Part shown: in pieces, positions 21,701-31,700 of the stretch
How positions within the stretch are numbered: the first letter of the stretch is position 1
Layout: each line of letters starts with the position of its first letter
Source: Owenia fusiformis
Lineage: Eukaryota > Annelida > Polychaeta > Sabellida > Oweniidae
Direction of reading: 5' to 3'
NCBI GenBank assembly: GCA_903813345.2
Contig: CAIIXF020000006.1
Coordinates: forward strand, 9,722,989-9,786,988
Length of the DNA: 64,000 nt
Position numbers and translations under genes: made by a program
Notes under the pieces: generated by a model
Told to the model about the DNA's origin: nothing
The model's database searches: none
The model's input: the letters and a program-made list of their open reading frames with translations, nothing else

Positions 21701-24600
21701 CCATATAGCCCAAAACCATGATCTAACGTGGAAAGAAAGAATGTCTAATACCCCCTTTCCCCCACCATTCAAGAATCAATATCACAATCCAAGACCAGAA
21801 GACCAAGGGACATTTCATTCATACTAAAGTCATTACAATACATGTTAAAGAAAAAATTAGAAATTGATAGCCAATTGATAGCCAATACTCATAACCTCAA
21901 AAATTGTTGTAGATACAAGTACTCATACAAGATAGAGAATTCAGTCCCAAATGATGTGGGATAGATAAAATCCAGTCTCCAAGTCCATAGGCGTTTCAAA
22001 GGGTCAACATCCATTCACAAAAGCCGTCGCCATAATCCATAAAACACAATAATTCACAATGGTCATCAGGAGAAAACTATTAATGCCATAGCCGGGATCC
22101 ACCTCAAAAGGTGCCAAGTGAAAATATTGTGAGTTCATTGCCAATGTCTTAAACAATTCCCACATCCTTCAGCATCTCAAGTGGTAAAACTTGAAACTTC
22201 GAAATTAATGATTTGTATTTTTCAGCAAAGCCCAGAAAGAATTTCTTAAGCTTTATAGAATTATAACCTTGACCTAACAGTTTGATCACTAAAGTATTGT
22301 GTCTTGACTTAAAATCTAAATATTTAGATTTAGATAAAATAGATACCATTTTGCGGACAAAAACATAATCTTTGATAATTTAAATACCAGTTGACAGATT
22401 TCCCAGCCTTTCAGTAGGTTCGCTTTAGGTGATATATTTAACTAGGATTTCTAGGTTCGCTTTAGGTAGTTCCCCATATAAAAACTCCATTGGTAGGTTC
22501 GCTTTAGGCGATGTTCAAATATGCTAATTAGGTCTAGGTTTACTTTAGGTGATCACCTAAAGCGAACCTATAACTACCTATAACTACCTTAACTACCTAA
22601 AGCGAACCTAGGTAGGTTCGCTTTAGGTAATTATAGGTTCGCTCTAGGTAATTATAGGTTCACTTTAGGTGGTCACCTAAAGCGAACCTGAATCTAATTA
22701 GCATATTTGAACATCGCCTAAAGTGAACCTAAAACTACCTAAAGCGAACCTACGTAGGTTCACATTAGGTAAATACTTCCAAGGGCTGGGTTGGCTTTAG
22801 ACCACCCAGCAGCTGGATGACTTGATTTGTTGATTTGAACTGTTTATATATTTCTCACACATTTTTATGCATATATTCTCACGCAAGTACATTTATTTAC
22901 AATGATGGTCCTAAGCTGGCCTATGGAGGTAGCCGGGTGTCTGGACCCTACAAACTTGTGAACTGTATAGGCTATATGTCAACTGTTTATTTATTTCTCA
23001 CACATTTTGATGCTTAGTTTCTCACTCAGGTACATTTATTTAAAATTCCTCCTATTTTATAATTGCATGCTTTTATAACACTTAACCTCTTGAATACCAG
23101 CCTCTAAAAAGGGTTTGAACCCAGAGTATTGTTTATTTTTTGCCAGTTATTTTGATATTTACATCTAAAAACACAACAGTTGATGTTTGATTTCATAAGA
23201 ATAGTAAACATAGACCCTCATTTTAAAACATCATTTGTGAAGATTGGATAAATATTGCCAAAGTTAGAGCAGTTTTAGTGAAAAATTCTGTGACAGATAT
23301 ATCCGTCATTTTGGGTATTCAAGAGGTTAAAATAATATATTGATTGATCATTTGTCCACTTACTTACATGTATTTTGTAAATGAGCACTGATGTGATGGT
23401 CATTTCAGCATATTTCCCCATTTTCCTGGCTATTTCCAAATTTCCTGTCTAACTGATTTTAGTTTGAATATTATACCCACAATGCATTGATACTTCCTGC
23501 TATCAGCGCCCCTAGTGGCTGTGATAGAACTTCTGTTTTGTAGGTTTGCTTTAGGTAGCTTTAGGTAGCTTTGGGTTCGAACCTAAAACTACCTACAAGT
23601 TTGAAGTGTTTTAGGTAGATTTAAGATTTTTAGGTTCGCTTTAGGTAACTCTTGAAGAATGACTATGTTTTTTAGGTTCGCTTTGGGTTCGAACCTAAAA
23701 CTACCTACAACTTTTCGATTTTTTAAGTGTTTTAGGTAGTTTTAGGTAACTCTAGATAATTTCTAAGATTTTTTGGTTCGGTTTAGGTAAATCCTGAAAA
23801 AGTATAACATTTTTAGGTTCGCCTTAGGTTCGAACCTAAAACTACCTACAAGTTTCTGATTTTTTTAAAGTGCTTTAGGTAGTTTTAGGTTCGAACCTAA
23901 AGCGAACCTACATGAAGTAGGTTCGTTTAGGTAGCCATCAAATTGTGGGATTCACTTTTAGGTTCGCTTTAGGTTCGAACCTACATCACCTACTGAAAGG
24001 CTGGGTTGGTTCAGATTTCATATGCTGCTACCAAGGGACAAAAGAGCTCTGTTCAAGAATAAATTTTCAAGATGGCAGTTGAATTTCGAAATTGCCATCG
24101 TTTTTCATTAAAAAAATGTAATCTTTGATAACTCAAATACCAGTGGACGGATATGGTTCAAATTTTGTATGCTGATAATTGATCTCTGCTCAAGAAGAAA
24201 TTTTCAAGATGGCAGCTGGACTTCAAAATAGCCACCATTTTAAACATAATTTTTGATGACTCAAATTCCTGGGGATAGATTTGGTTCAAATTTTATATGC
24301 TGATATGCTCTGTTTAAGAATAGTATTATATATTGCAATTTTAAGATCTAGTCTTTATGAATAATTTGATAGGATTGTTAAGATTACCTGGAAAGCAATG
24401 ATGTTGGTCTTCCCTGTTTCCCTCAAATATGGAATTGTGAAAGGTTCTTCATTCGGTCCTATGACAGCTCCACAGTTTTCCTCTTCTAGTAAAACTCCTT
24501 CCTGGGAAAACCCCAGTGTTGCAAAAATTAACAATACAAAGCAACTAATTAGAATCCTTAAGGTTCTAAATAGTGGGTGCTCCATAATTAGTCTCTTCAA
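18738..24600 (-). CDS. Small secreted protein of unrecognised family, copy 2 (three exons)
   Basis: Exons in coding order are 24388-24600, 19368-19496 and 18738-18926 (TGA), all phase 0; together 176 codons plus stop. A hydrophobic signal peptide lies at about residues 12-32 (ending LGFSQ). A second Met at residue 6 could be the real start. The mature chain repeats the pattern of copy 1: ENCG near the start, the block ESPQNEPDLINYYMK, VHIKVSQY, SPFLRWVVKGF and the cluster CICGNTRDC. It is longer at the N-terminus and C-terminus than copy 1. The first intron is about 4.9 kb because several repeats and transposons have landed in it (19560-24330). Function is unknown; being nested on the minus strand of DARS2, it should have its own promoter right of 24600. 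Confidence 0.8.
19560..20640. repeat. Dispersed composite repeat, copy B, split by an insertion
   Basis: Same family as 16335-17060 (shared AAACCATGATCTAA and GGGACATTTCAATCATACTGAAG blocks). The copy is interrupted between 19826 and 20573 by a separate element bounded by a duplicated GTACCATGG. Confidence 0.65.
19826..20573. mobile_element. 748-bp insertion with 9-bp target duplication GTACCATGG
   Basis: GTACCATGG occurs at 19817-19825 and again at 20574-20582, and removing the insert restores the host repeat. The ends are weak inverted repeats (AGAAnnnnTCGnnGnCAT on both strands), and both ends hold AAACCCGGGTTTG about 35 bases inside. The sequence is more GC-rich than its surroundings. 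An 8-9 bp duplication fits hAT-like or P/Kolobok-like insertion, but no transposase is present, so it is a non-autonomous element. Confidence 0.7.
20827..22401. repeat. Dispersed composite repeat, copy C left part
   Basis: It begins TTTTTATCCCACTGAACAAAGTTCGAGAGGGATATAGG, like 37055-37090, and carries several rounds of 'TTTCAAAATGGCCACCATTTTT' separated by 'ATAACTCAAATACCAGTGAACGGATTTGGTTCAAACTTTATATGCTGATGCC'-type text. From about 21595 it continues into the AAAACCATGATCTAACGTGG block. It is cut at 22401 by the fold-back element and resumes at 24006. Confidence 0.65.
22402..24005. mobile_element. 1.6-kb fold-back transposon rich in AGGTTCGCTTTAGGT
   Basis: Perfect 18-bp ends: CCCAGCCTTTCAGTAGGT at 22402-22419 and its inverse ACCTACTGAAAGGCTGGG ending at 24005. 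Just inside both ends lie dense direct and inverted copies of TAGGTTCGCTTTAGGT (22417-22780 and 23540-23980), which can pair extensively. The middle (about 22790-23535) is AT-rich and holds a separate TTAA-flanked MITE. The element sits inside a copy of the ATGGC-type repeat: flanks ...GACAGATTT and TTGGTTCAG join to restore GACAGATTTGGTTCA, implying a TT or very short duplication. No transposase frame is seen. Confidence 0.8.
23096..23326. mobile_element. piggyBac-like MITE flanked by TTAA
   Basis: 231 bp with perfect 13-bp inverted ends CCTCTTGAATACC (23096-23108) and GGTATTCAAGAGG (23314-23326), each directly flanked by TTAA (23092-23095 and 23327-23330). TTAA duplication and a CC start are hallmarks of piggyBac-type insertion. 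There is no coding capacity. It lies within the fold-back element 22402-24005. Confidence 0.8.
24006..24330. repeat. Dispersed composite repeat, copy C right part
   Basis: It resumes the repeat interrupted at 22401: GGTTCAGATTTCATATGCTGCTACC, then further rounds of TTCAAAATAGCCACCATTTT. It ends about 60 bases before the signal-peptide exon of the minus-strand secreted protein. Confidence 0.6.
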
Positions 24601-25379
24601 TATTAAGTGATTATGAATTAGTTAAGTTTGTCTGAGTCAATTATGACATGAATGATTTCATTAAATGAGACTTTGTACTTTTTGTTAGTAGAATATATTT
24701 CCTGGGAACTATCGATTAGTAAATTTTTCCTTTCATCTTTCCAGAATATATTCAAACACAAATTTCTTTGATCTGTAACTGCTTGCCTGAATTTATTTAC
24801 ATTTTCTCAGATGAAAAGTATCATCTTGACTTTACTAGAGTAGTCATTTAGATTCATCATGTTTTTTAAAAGAAATTCAAGAAAAAAAGTAATGTGTTTT
24901 AATATCTTCTGCCAAGAAACTAAATATTTAGATAATAAAAAATGTGTACAAATGTGAAAAACAGGGACTTGAATATGTGGGAAATGTCAAGCTGTCATAG
25001 AAATAATACCCCCTCGGCTAGGTTAAATCTGTTCTGTATCCATTATGTCCAAAATAAGAAAGAAATTATGTTCAGGATTGTGTCTTGTTGGATGCTTTAG
25101 TGGTGTCCTTTTTATTAAAAAAAGTTTGGGGTAAAGCTGGTGGGAAAACCAAAACTGGTCATGTGACACAATTTCCTTGTATTGTGATGTGAGGCTGGGA
25201 TATTGGATGCTGTTTAATTTTGTAACTGTGTTAGGTTCTGTTCTTTGTATTTGCAATCTTTGTACTTGAAGGTACCATTATAACAGAAAAACAGGTACTT
25301 ATAATGTGTCTTTAAAAATGGTATTTGTGTCTCATGGTTACATGGATTATTAAGTTACAATATAAATATGTAATATGAT
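24601..25379. other. Likely upstream region of secreted protein copy 2
   Basis: AT-rich, without exons. It must include the promoter of the minus-strand gene that starts at 24600 unless that gene has a further 5' exon. No clear TATA or CpG signal was picked out. Confidence 0.35.
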
Positions 25380-26200
25380 TTAGGCCGTTATCCATTGTAT
25401 ATAAAATTTGAAGTACAACTATTAAAATATTGGATTAGGCTCCTGAGACTATGCCCAAGTAATATATTATCTGAAACATATAAATATGAGCTTGAGTTAC
25501 ACAATCTTGGGTTTCCCTCATGGGCATCCAGAGTTTTTAAAATACTTGAAAATGTGACATGTTAGAATACTGGGACAATCAGGAAATACCTGATGAGAAA
25601 ATATTTTTAAAGGATGTAAATAGCACTTTGATGAGACAGTATCGTGCCGATTGGCAAAATGCTATTTTGTGTGCACCTATACTTAGAACATATTGTAAAT
25701 ATAAAACTAAATTTGAATGTGAATCATATTTAAAGTTAGACAATAGAAAGTATAGGCATTGTATTGCAAGATTTAGACTAAGTTCACACCAGTTGCATAT
25801 TGAGACTGGGAGGCATTGTAAACCTGCCCCTAAACCTCTAAATGAGCGAAAATGTTCAACATGTAATTCTATTGAAGACGAAGAACACTTTCTCACAAGA
25901 TGTAAAAAATATGTAACTCTAAGAGAATGTTTGTTTTCGAAATTAAAAGAAATTATTCCAAGTTTTGATTGTGATGACCCAGATATTTTTAAAAGGTTAA
26001 TGGCTACTGAACACTTGAATGTTCAATTATACATTGGAAAATTTATATATCATGGATTCAAAATTTAAGTGTATATGTTTAATAGTGTGCATCACACTGT
26101 ATAATAATTATTATTTGTAGTTAGAATAGTTGTAGTAGTAGTTTGTAGTGTTTTAGTGACTAATGTATCATGTTACTGATATAAATTGTCAATAAAAGAT
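25380..26200 (+). pseudogene. 3' fragment of a non-LTR retrotransposon (LINE) ORF2
   Basis: 25559-26068 encodes 169 residues matching the region after the reverse transcriptase in many LINEs: RYRADW-like start, then RFRLSSHQLHIETGRH, then C-S-T-C-N...E-D-E-E-H-F-L..C..Y, a Cys/His putative zinc-binding block. Upstream codons (YPLYIKFEVQLLKYWIRLLRL and GFPSWASRVFKILE) are in another frame, so there is at least one frameshift near 25556-25561. The fragment ends in an AT-rich tail with AATAAAAGATATAATAATAT, typical of a LINE 3' end. The reverse transcriptase and endonuclease are missing: a 5'-truncated, dead copy. Confidence 0.75.
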
Positions 26201-27422
26201 ATAATAATATAGATAAGTCACACAATGGAGTTATTGGTAAACAAAATGAATAAAATACCTACAATACATGATCACAATAGTGATGCATCTTTAGATTTGA
26301 AAAGTGCTTTTTAAATATCATTGTTGCTGGCTAATGCCCAAATTGTAATCTTTCAAATAAACCAATTATGTGACACTAATGGAGGGTTAGTTTTTAGTTT
26401 TTACGGTTCCTTTATTCAAACAATATTAATAAACAGCATAAACAGGGCCTAAGCCAAAGCATTGGAGGGTATTGTGTGATAATTGTTAGCATCATCACTA
26501 AAGGGTTATAATACAGATTCTTAAGTTTGGAGAAGCGGTGTCCTTTGATACAATTGTGTTTCTTTGATCAGTATTTACTAATGTCAAACCAATCTCAAAA
26601 GTGCTAAACAATAACAAAGGTATTGTAACTTTTTCAAACCTGAAAGGGGAAAATGGTGATGTAGCATTACTGTTTCAAGGCTATTCTTCTTCTTTGAATT
26701 CCTTCACTGTTGTACCTTCCATTAGATATACAGTGAAACAATATTGACATTTCATAGCCATTAATTGATAATTTGTAATTTGATAATGCAATTAAAATAC
26801 ATTGTATTTGTTTTTTATTAAAATAATATTTTTCTTGTTATTCTAAGATTCAAAGGATGTCCATTTAGTACATTGCAACGTCATTGGATAATGACATTAG
26901 GGTCACACTTAATGATTATAGCTTCTTTGTAGCAAGGTTATAAGGTTCTCATTTACATTAGAATTGATTATTCTAAAATAGTGCTATTAGAATTGCCTCA
27001 AATTAAATTCAAGATTTTGAAATGCTATACTGGCTATTAATTTTATATGATGATACATGCATGTACGCATAAAAGATTTGTGCTTCAAAAATTTATGATC
27101 CTTTGGAGCATATTAATCAAAAAAATACCAATATTTATAATTATATAATTATACTGTAAATATGCACATGTTTTCGGAGGGGATTATGGACTCCTTATGT
27201 GTATCTTTATAAATCAATTTCAACAAAATACTGGAAAGGAGTGGTATCGATATGGTGAACTTTTTGAACACGCGTTTCTCTTAAACCAGTCATCAAAACA
27301 TTCTGAAAATTTAAAACATCGTCAATTAAATGGTCAACTTTTGGATGGTAACATTATAATTTGAAATATACATATATATACTTTTCATATATATACTTCT
27401 TTCATTCTTGGTATCATATGTT
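26201..27422. other. Intronic stretch without a gene
   Basis: AT-rich DARS2 intron sequence. No exon, tandem array or clear transposon end is supported. Confidence 0.45.
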
Positions 27423-27721
27423 CAGAATGAAATGAAACATCTATCCGAACCTCATTGGAACAAAATGACATAAACACAACGTGTTTAGGTCTCTCAATAT
27501 TGTAATTGTAAAAAGGAAAGTTTGGTTGATTTTAAAAAAGTATCTTGTTAATGAAATAAAAGGTATAACATAATTTTAATCTATTTTGGGGGTTTTTTGA
27601 ATGCTTTTTGTTAAATCAACCAAAATTTCCTTTGTATAACTATAATATTGAGAGGTCTAAGAAAATGATGTATATGCTATTTTGTTCCAACAAGGTTCGG
27701 AAAGACATTTTATTTCATTCT
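27423..27721. repeat. Long inverted repeat (fold-back) with ~110-bp arms
   Basis: Left arm 27423-27532 and right arm 27612-27721 are imperfect reverse complements. Matching blocks include GAATGAAAT..., CCGAACCT.ATTGGAACAAAAT, and ACCTCTCAATATTATA/AGGTCTCTCAATATTGTA, followed by GGAAA.TTTGGTTGATTT. About 80 bp of spacer separates them. It lies just before the duplicated DARS2 exon starts. Confidence 0.65.
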
Positions 27722-27784
27722 CAAGAATTGGTAGAAAGGAACAAAACAATTGCACTAAAAACTTTACTTTCCGGACACCCTGTA

Positions 27785-28080
27785 TATACTTTCAGGTTGG
27801 AAGTCTACATATTATGACTTGGTGTTGAATGGTAGTGAAGGGCTTTTGTAGAGAGAATGTTTAAGAAAAACACTCAATGCATGTATACTTTCAGGCTAGA
27901 AGTCTACATTATGACTTGGTGTTGAATGGCAGTGATGAGGTTTTGTAGAAAGAAGGTTGAAGAAAAAGACTCAATGCATATATATTTTTAGTTTCGAAGT
28001 CTACATATTATGACTTTGTGTTGAATGGCAGTGAAGGGCTTTTGTAGAGAGAATGTTTAAGAAAAACACTCAATGCATGT
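27785..28080 (+). pseudogene. Three partial tandem copies of the DARS2 exon 28091 start with its acceptor
   Basis: A ~98-bp unit (acceptor-type TACTTTCAG plus the first ~42 nt of the exon, then GGCTTTTGTAGAGAGAATG) is repeated. Copy starts after AG are at 27796, 27895 and 27992, and the true exon starts at 28091. Copies 1 and 3 have a 2-base insertion (CTACATATTATGAC) that breaks the frame. Copy 2 reads 14 correct residues, then runs into DEVL and a stop. None contains the rest of the exon or a donor, so they are decoys, not usable exons. Confidence 0.85.
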
Positions 28081-28090
28081 ATACTTTCAG

Positions 28091-28201
28091 GCTAGAAGTC
28101 TACATTATGACTTGGTGTTGAATGGCAGTGAGGTGGGAGGAGGCTCTATAAGAATACATAATGCTGATTTACAGAGACGGGTGTTGGAGGATATACTAAA
28201 G
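28091..28201 (+). CDS. DARS2: DARS2 exon with HYDLVLNG and GGGSIRIHN motif
   Basis: 111 bp, 37 codons, phase 0 at both ends, between TTTCAG and GTAAAA. It encodes [12 protein letters not shown], then [11 protein letters not shown] and [11 protein letters not shown]. In bacterial-type AspRS this stretch is part of the catalytic core near the ATP and aspartate pocket (family knowledge). It follows directly on the HTQPDK end of the exon at 9113-9195. The next exon is 27.9 kb away. It is the last and only complete member of a local array of four exon-start copies. Confidence 0.95.
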
Positions 28202-28705
28202 GTAAAATACTGTTTTAATTCCAATTATTATGTATGATTATATTGTCATAAGAAAGCTAATTTACTAAGGAATTCTGAACAGTAGAAAAGACCAAATATT
28301 ACAGATAGATTACTTTTTGGGACAAGATCAAACAACCTTGATATTCTTCACCCTACCTATTTTGAAATTTAATAACACAAATATACAAGTAGTGGTCTCA
28401 GGCCTTGTACTACTAAAAAGCCAATTTATTTACTCAAATATCAAATTTCACTTGAGTTTTATGGCCCTCATATCAGATTTCATGTTTGTGTTTTCATGTT
28501 ATTTATTTTTCATTATTATTTCACCACCAAGAAGTGGTGACATATTGTTATATCCACTGTTTTGACAACCTGTGCTCAGCGTAGGTGTCTGTAACAGTTT
28601 TAAAATCACCACTATTGGTTTAAACAGATACTAATATAAGCATTTTAAAATATTTACATTTCCAAAATCTAAAATAGGTATTTATTGAAATAGAGTGTTA
28701 AAATG

Positions 28706-31700
28706 TTATTTACTCTTTCCTCGATAAAGAGTTGTTCTCTCACTGATGCAAAGGTTATACGATTGAAATTCAGCTGAAAATGTTTGCTCTTCATCATTGA
28801 ACTCCCCTTGTGATAATACAAAAAAGGCTTTCTGACCAGTTGGTCTCCTAATCCAATTAAATCCAAGCATTGTGAATGTGTTTCTGCTTAAAACCCCTTT
28901 TAGTTCATGTGAACCATCAATCATTGCATCAGTGTTCCAATAATGTAATACTCCTTCTGGTGCATCACCACTGCCTCCAACATTAGTTATGTCCACTCTG
29001 ACATTGTATGTGACATTGTTACAGTCAAATGATCCTAACCATGACCCACGGAACTCTAAAATAAATGAGAAAAAAAACTATTTTATTAGCTTGCATGAGT
29101 GAGCTATTCTTTTTACTTGAATCACTTGAAAATAAACAGGTAGGTGCATATATATAAATGTATATATAATTATTCACAAAGTTTGATTTATAGTTTCACA
29201 ATAATATCTAAAAATGATTATAGAGTTGTGTTTCAACTCGAGAGGATCATAGGTAGAATTCATTGCTGTTTATTTCTGCAATTTTTCTTGGTTTGACTAA
29301 TATCACCGATGACCTTCTGTGATATTTAGAATTAAATTGATTTTAGTGTATTCACAGCTTACCTTTATTATCAACACATTTTCCTTCACATCTTATGTAT
29401 CCAGTTTTGCAGAAACAACCTTCTCTGTTAAGAGTATTACAAAATGTCTGCTCCTTTTCTAAACATTTTGTTTCACACCCTGGACCATTAGGCAAGTATT
29501 CTTCATTTTCCGCACATTCCATTTCTACAATGAATGTGAAAGCACAAGATTCAATAAAGGACAAAAGATCAACAATATTAAAAACGATTGATAAACATAG
29601 ACGTTTATTTGTTTTAACAAAAGTAATGTCTAAAGCACAAAATTCATGTGGTATACATAGAGGTTATTTACTGGGAAGGATTCATTATGGGCCCTCGGGA
29701 AATATCATATTGTCCCTCAAAATAAACCCATACTGAATACCGACTAGTAAATAAGCTTTTTATCCCATGATATTCATAGCTCTCTTCATAAAATCATTAC
29801 TTCAATATCCATATCTGATTTTTGTATGAAACAAACAGGACTATATTATTTAGTCTACAAAATATGACATTTTGAAATATAAAAATGTTATTGTATAACA
29901 TAAACTTAAACACATCAATATAAAAAAATCCAACAATATGGTATACAAGTACATCAGGGCATTCACTTATTGCTCAGATTTCTATGACGTTGACTGTTGT
30001 AGAGCATGATGATGAAATTGAAATTCGCCTTCTATTCGTTTAATAGGCTTTTACAGTTTCATTCTCATTATGTTTCAAAATCTTTATTTTGAACTTTGTT
30101 TGGAAAATATATTTCTCACATAAGAACATCATTATACAAGTAGAACGCTGTATCGACTCAACTGAACGAAATAGGAAGCTTTGTTGATCAAAAATTCCTG
30201 GGAGGTGAATACCATTTCCATGAGCAGTATTGGGAGGTGAATACCATTTCCATGAGCAGTATTGGGAGGTGAATACCATTTCCATGAGCAGTATTGGGAG
30301 GTGAATACAAATTTCATAAGCGGGATTGGACGGAACAATACAATACAAAAATATTCCCGGGCTTTATTCACCGGGAATTAGTAGTACTTGGGTGCATCAA
30401 AAGGTTTTGCAATGTTGACCGTAATAACTATAGTCCTCATATTTAGCACATACGTTGATCAAAAATTTATATATACCTGTAGAATTGGGAGACTGGATCT
30501 TTATCTGTTAAGAAAATATTGTTGTCAAAGCAACCGAGGGTGTAACCTTATGGTTCCATGCAAATTTATTATTATGCCAGAATTGCCATAAAATCTGAAT
30601 TAACAGCATCAATTTGCCAACACCTTGTTGACATTAATCGAGACAAAGTTAGTCTCCTAATAACAATGTTCTGCATATTATAACGTTGTTCTCTATCAAA
30701 TTATTCAAAATAATTGCCCCCGGCTGTCAATTATTGTCAATGTCTGTGCATCCAGTCTAACAACACAGCTTGGAATCCACCTGCTGATAAAACAGCCAAG
30801 GGCTTCCTCACTGCTGTGAAAAGCAGAAAAAGAGCAAATTTACTTTAGAACTTGAAACAAAATGGCTGCCTAAATTCCTCCCCACAATCTAAATCACAAT
30901 GTAAATCCATATGCCATAAGTCTTATGTGATGTCATCAGAAAAATAAGAAAGAGAAAAGAGGAATAAAAAGACACACAAACCTGCAATTTTGATGACTAA
31001 ATCATAATGATAATAGAATATAATAGAATTTAAAATATACATATTCTAGATGGAACCGAATTCCCTCGGTTCCGATTACCATAGCAACCATATCTTTTTA
31101 ACCAATCAGAGATGAGCAACCTTATCATGACATATTATGTATGGATAAATGATCTATAATTATGGCAAATTTCAAAACAGATTTCAATGTAAAACTTGAG
31201 ATGGAGTCAAAATTGCAAAGAATTTTGATGCACCCAAGTATCATGGGATAAATTGTTTGACTTACTACAACCAAAATCGTCTCTCCATATTGGGATATCA
31301 ACACCTTCTCGAGTGCATGTCTCTTCAGCAAACTTGGACACAATATTACATCCATTCTCAGGATTATCACAGTAATCTACCATGCAATCTTCAACAAAAT
31401 CCTGGAGAAATTCTTTTGACAATCTACAATTAAAACATAAGTAACAACATTTTGGATAAGCAATTTCTGCGAGAAAATTCTACAAATCTGTAAGATTTTT
31501 TTTATTTAAGAAAAATTGGTATGGTAAAATATGTTAGGTCTTTTAGGATTTTATTTAAATGATATGCTTCTAAGATCTGACATCTAATTAAAAAGGCGTA
31601 ACATCACCAACATACTAAAGTCAATGTTTTTGCTTATAAATCAAGCAACAATGGTCTACACGACCTGTAATAAATACTTGTTAGCCTAGTGACATTATCA

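Larger units (their letters stand above)
9196..28090 (+). other. 18.9-kb DARS2 intron holding three minus-strand genes
   Basis: Donor GTTCGT at 9196 and acceptor TTTCAG ending at 28090; both flanking exons are phase 0 and join to give the continuous AspRS motif ...[18 protein letters not shown]. The intron contains the GPCR and the two small secreted-protein genes on the opposite strand, plus many repeats. Confidence 0.85.

Noticed and set aside
30040-30371. Minus-strand open frames with repeated Trp/Pro/Asn peptides
   Set aside because: They translate the 32-bp minisatellite at 30200-30327.
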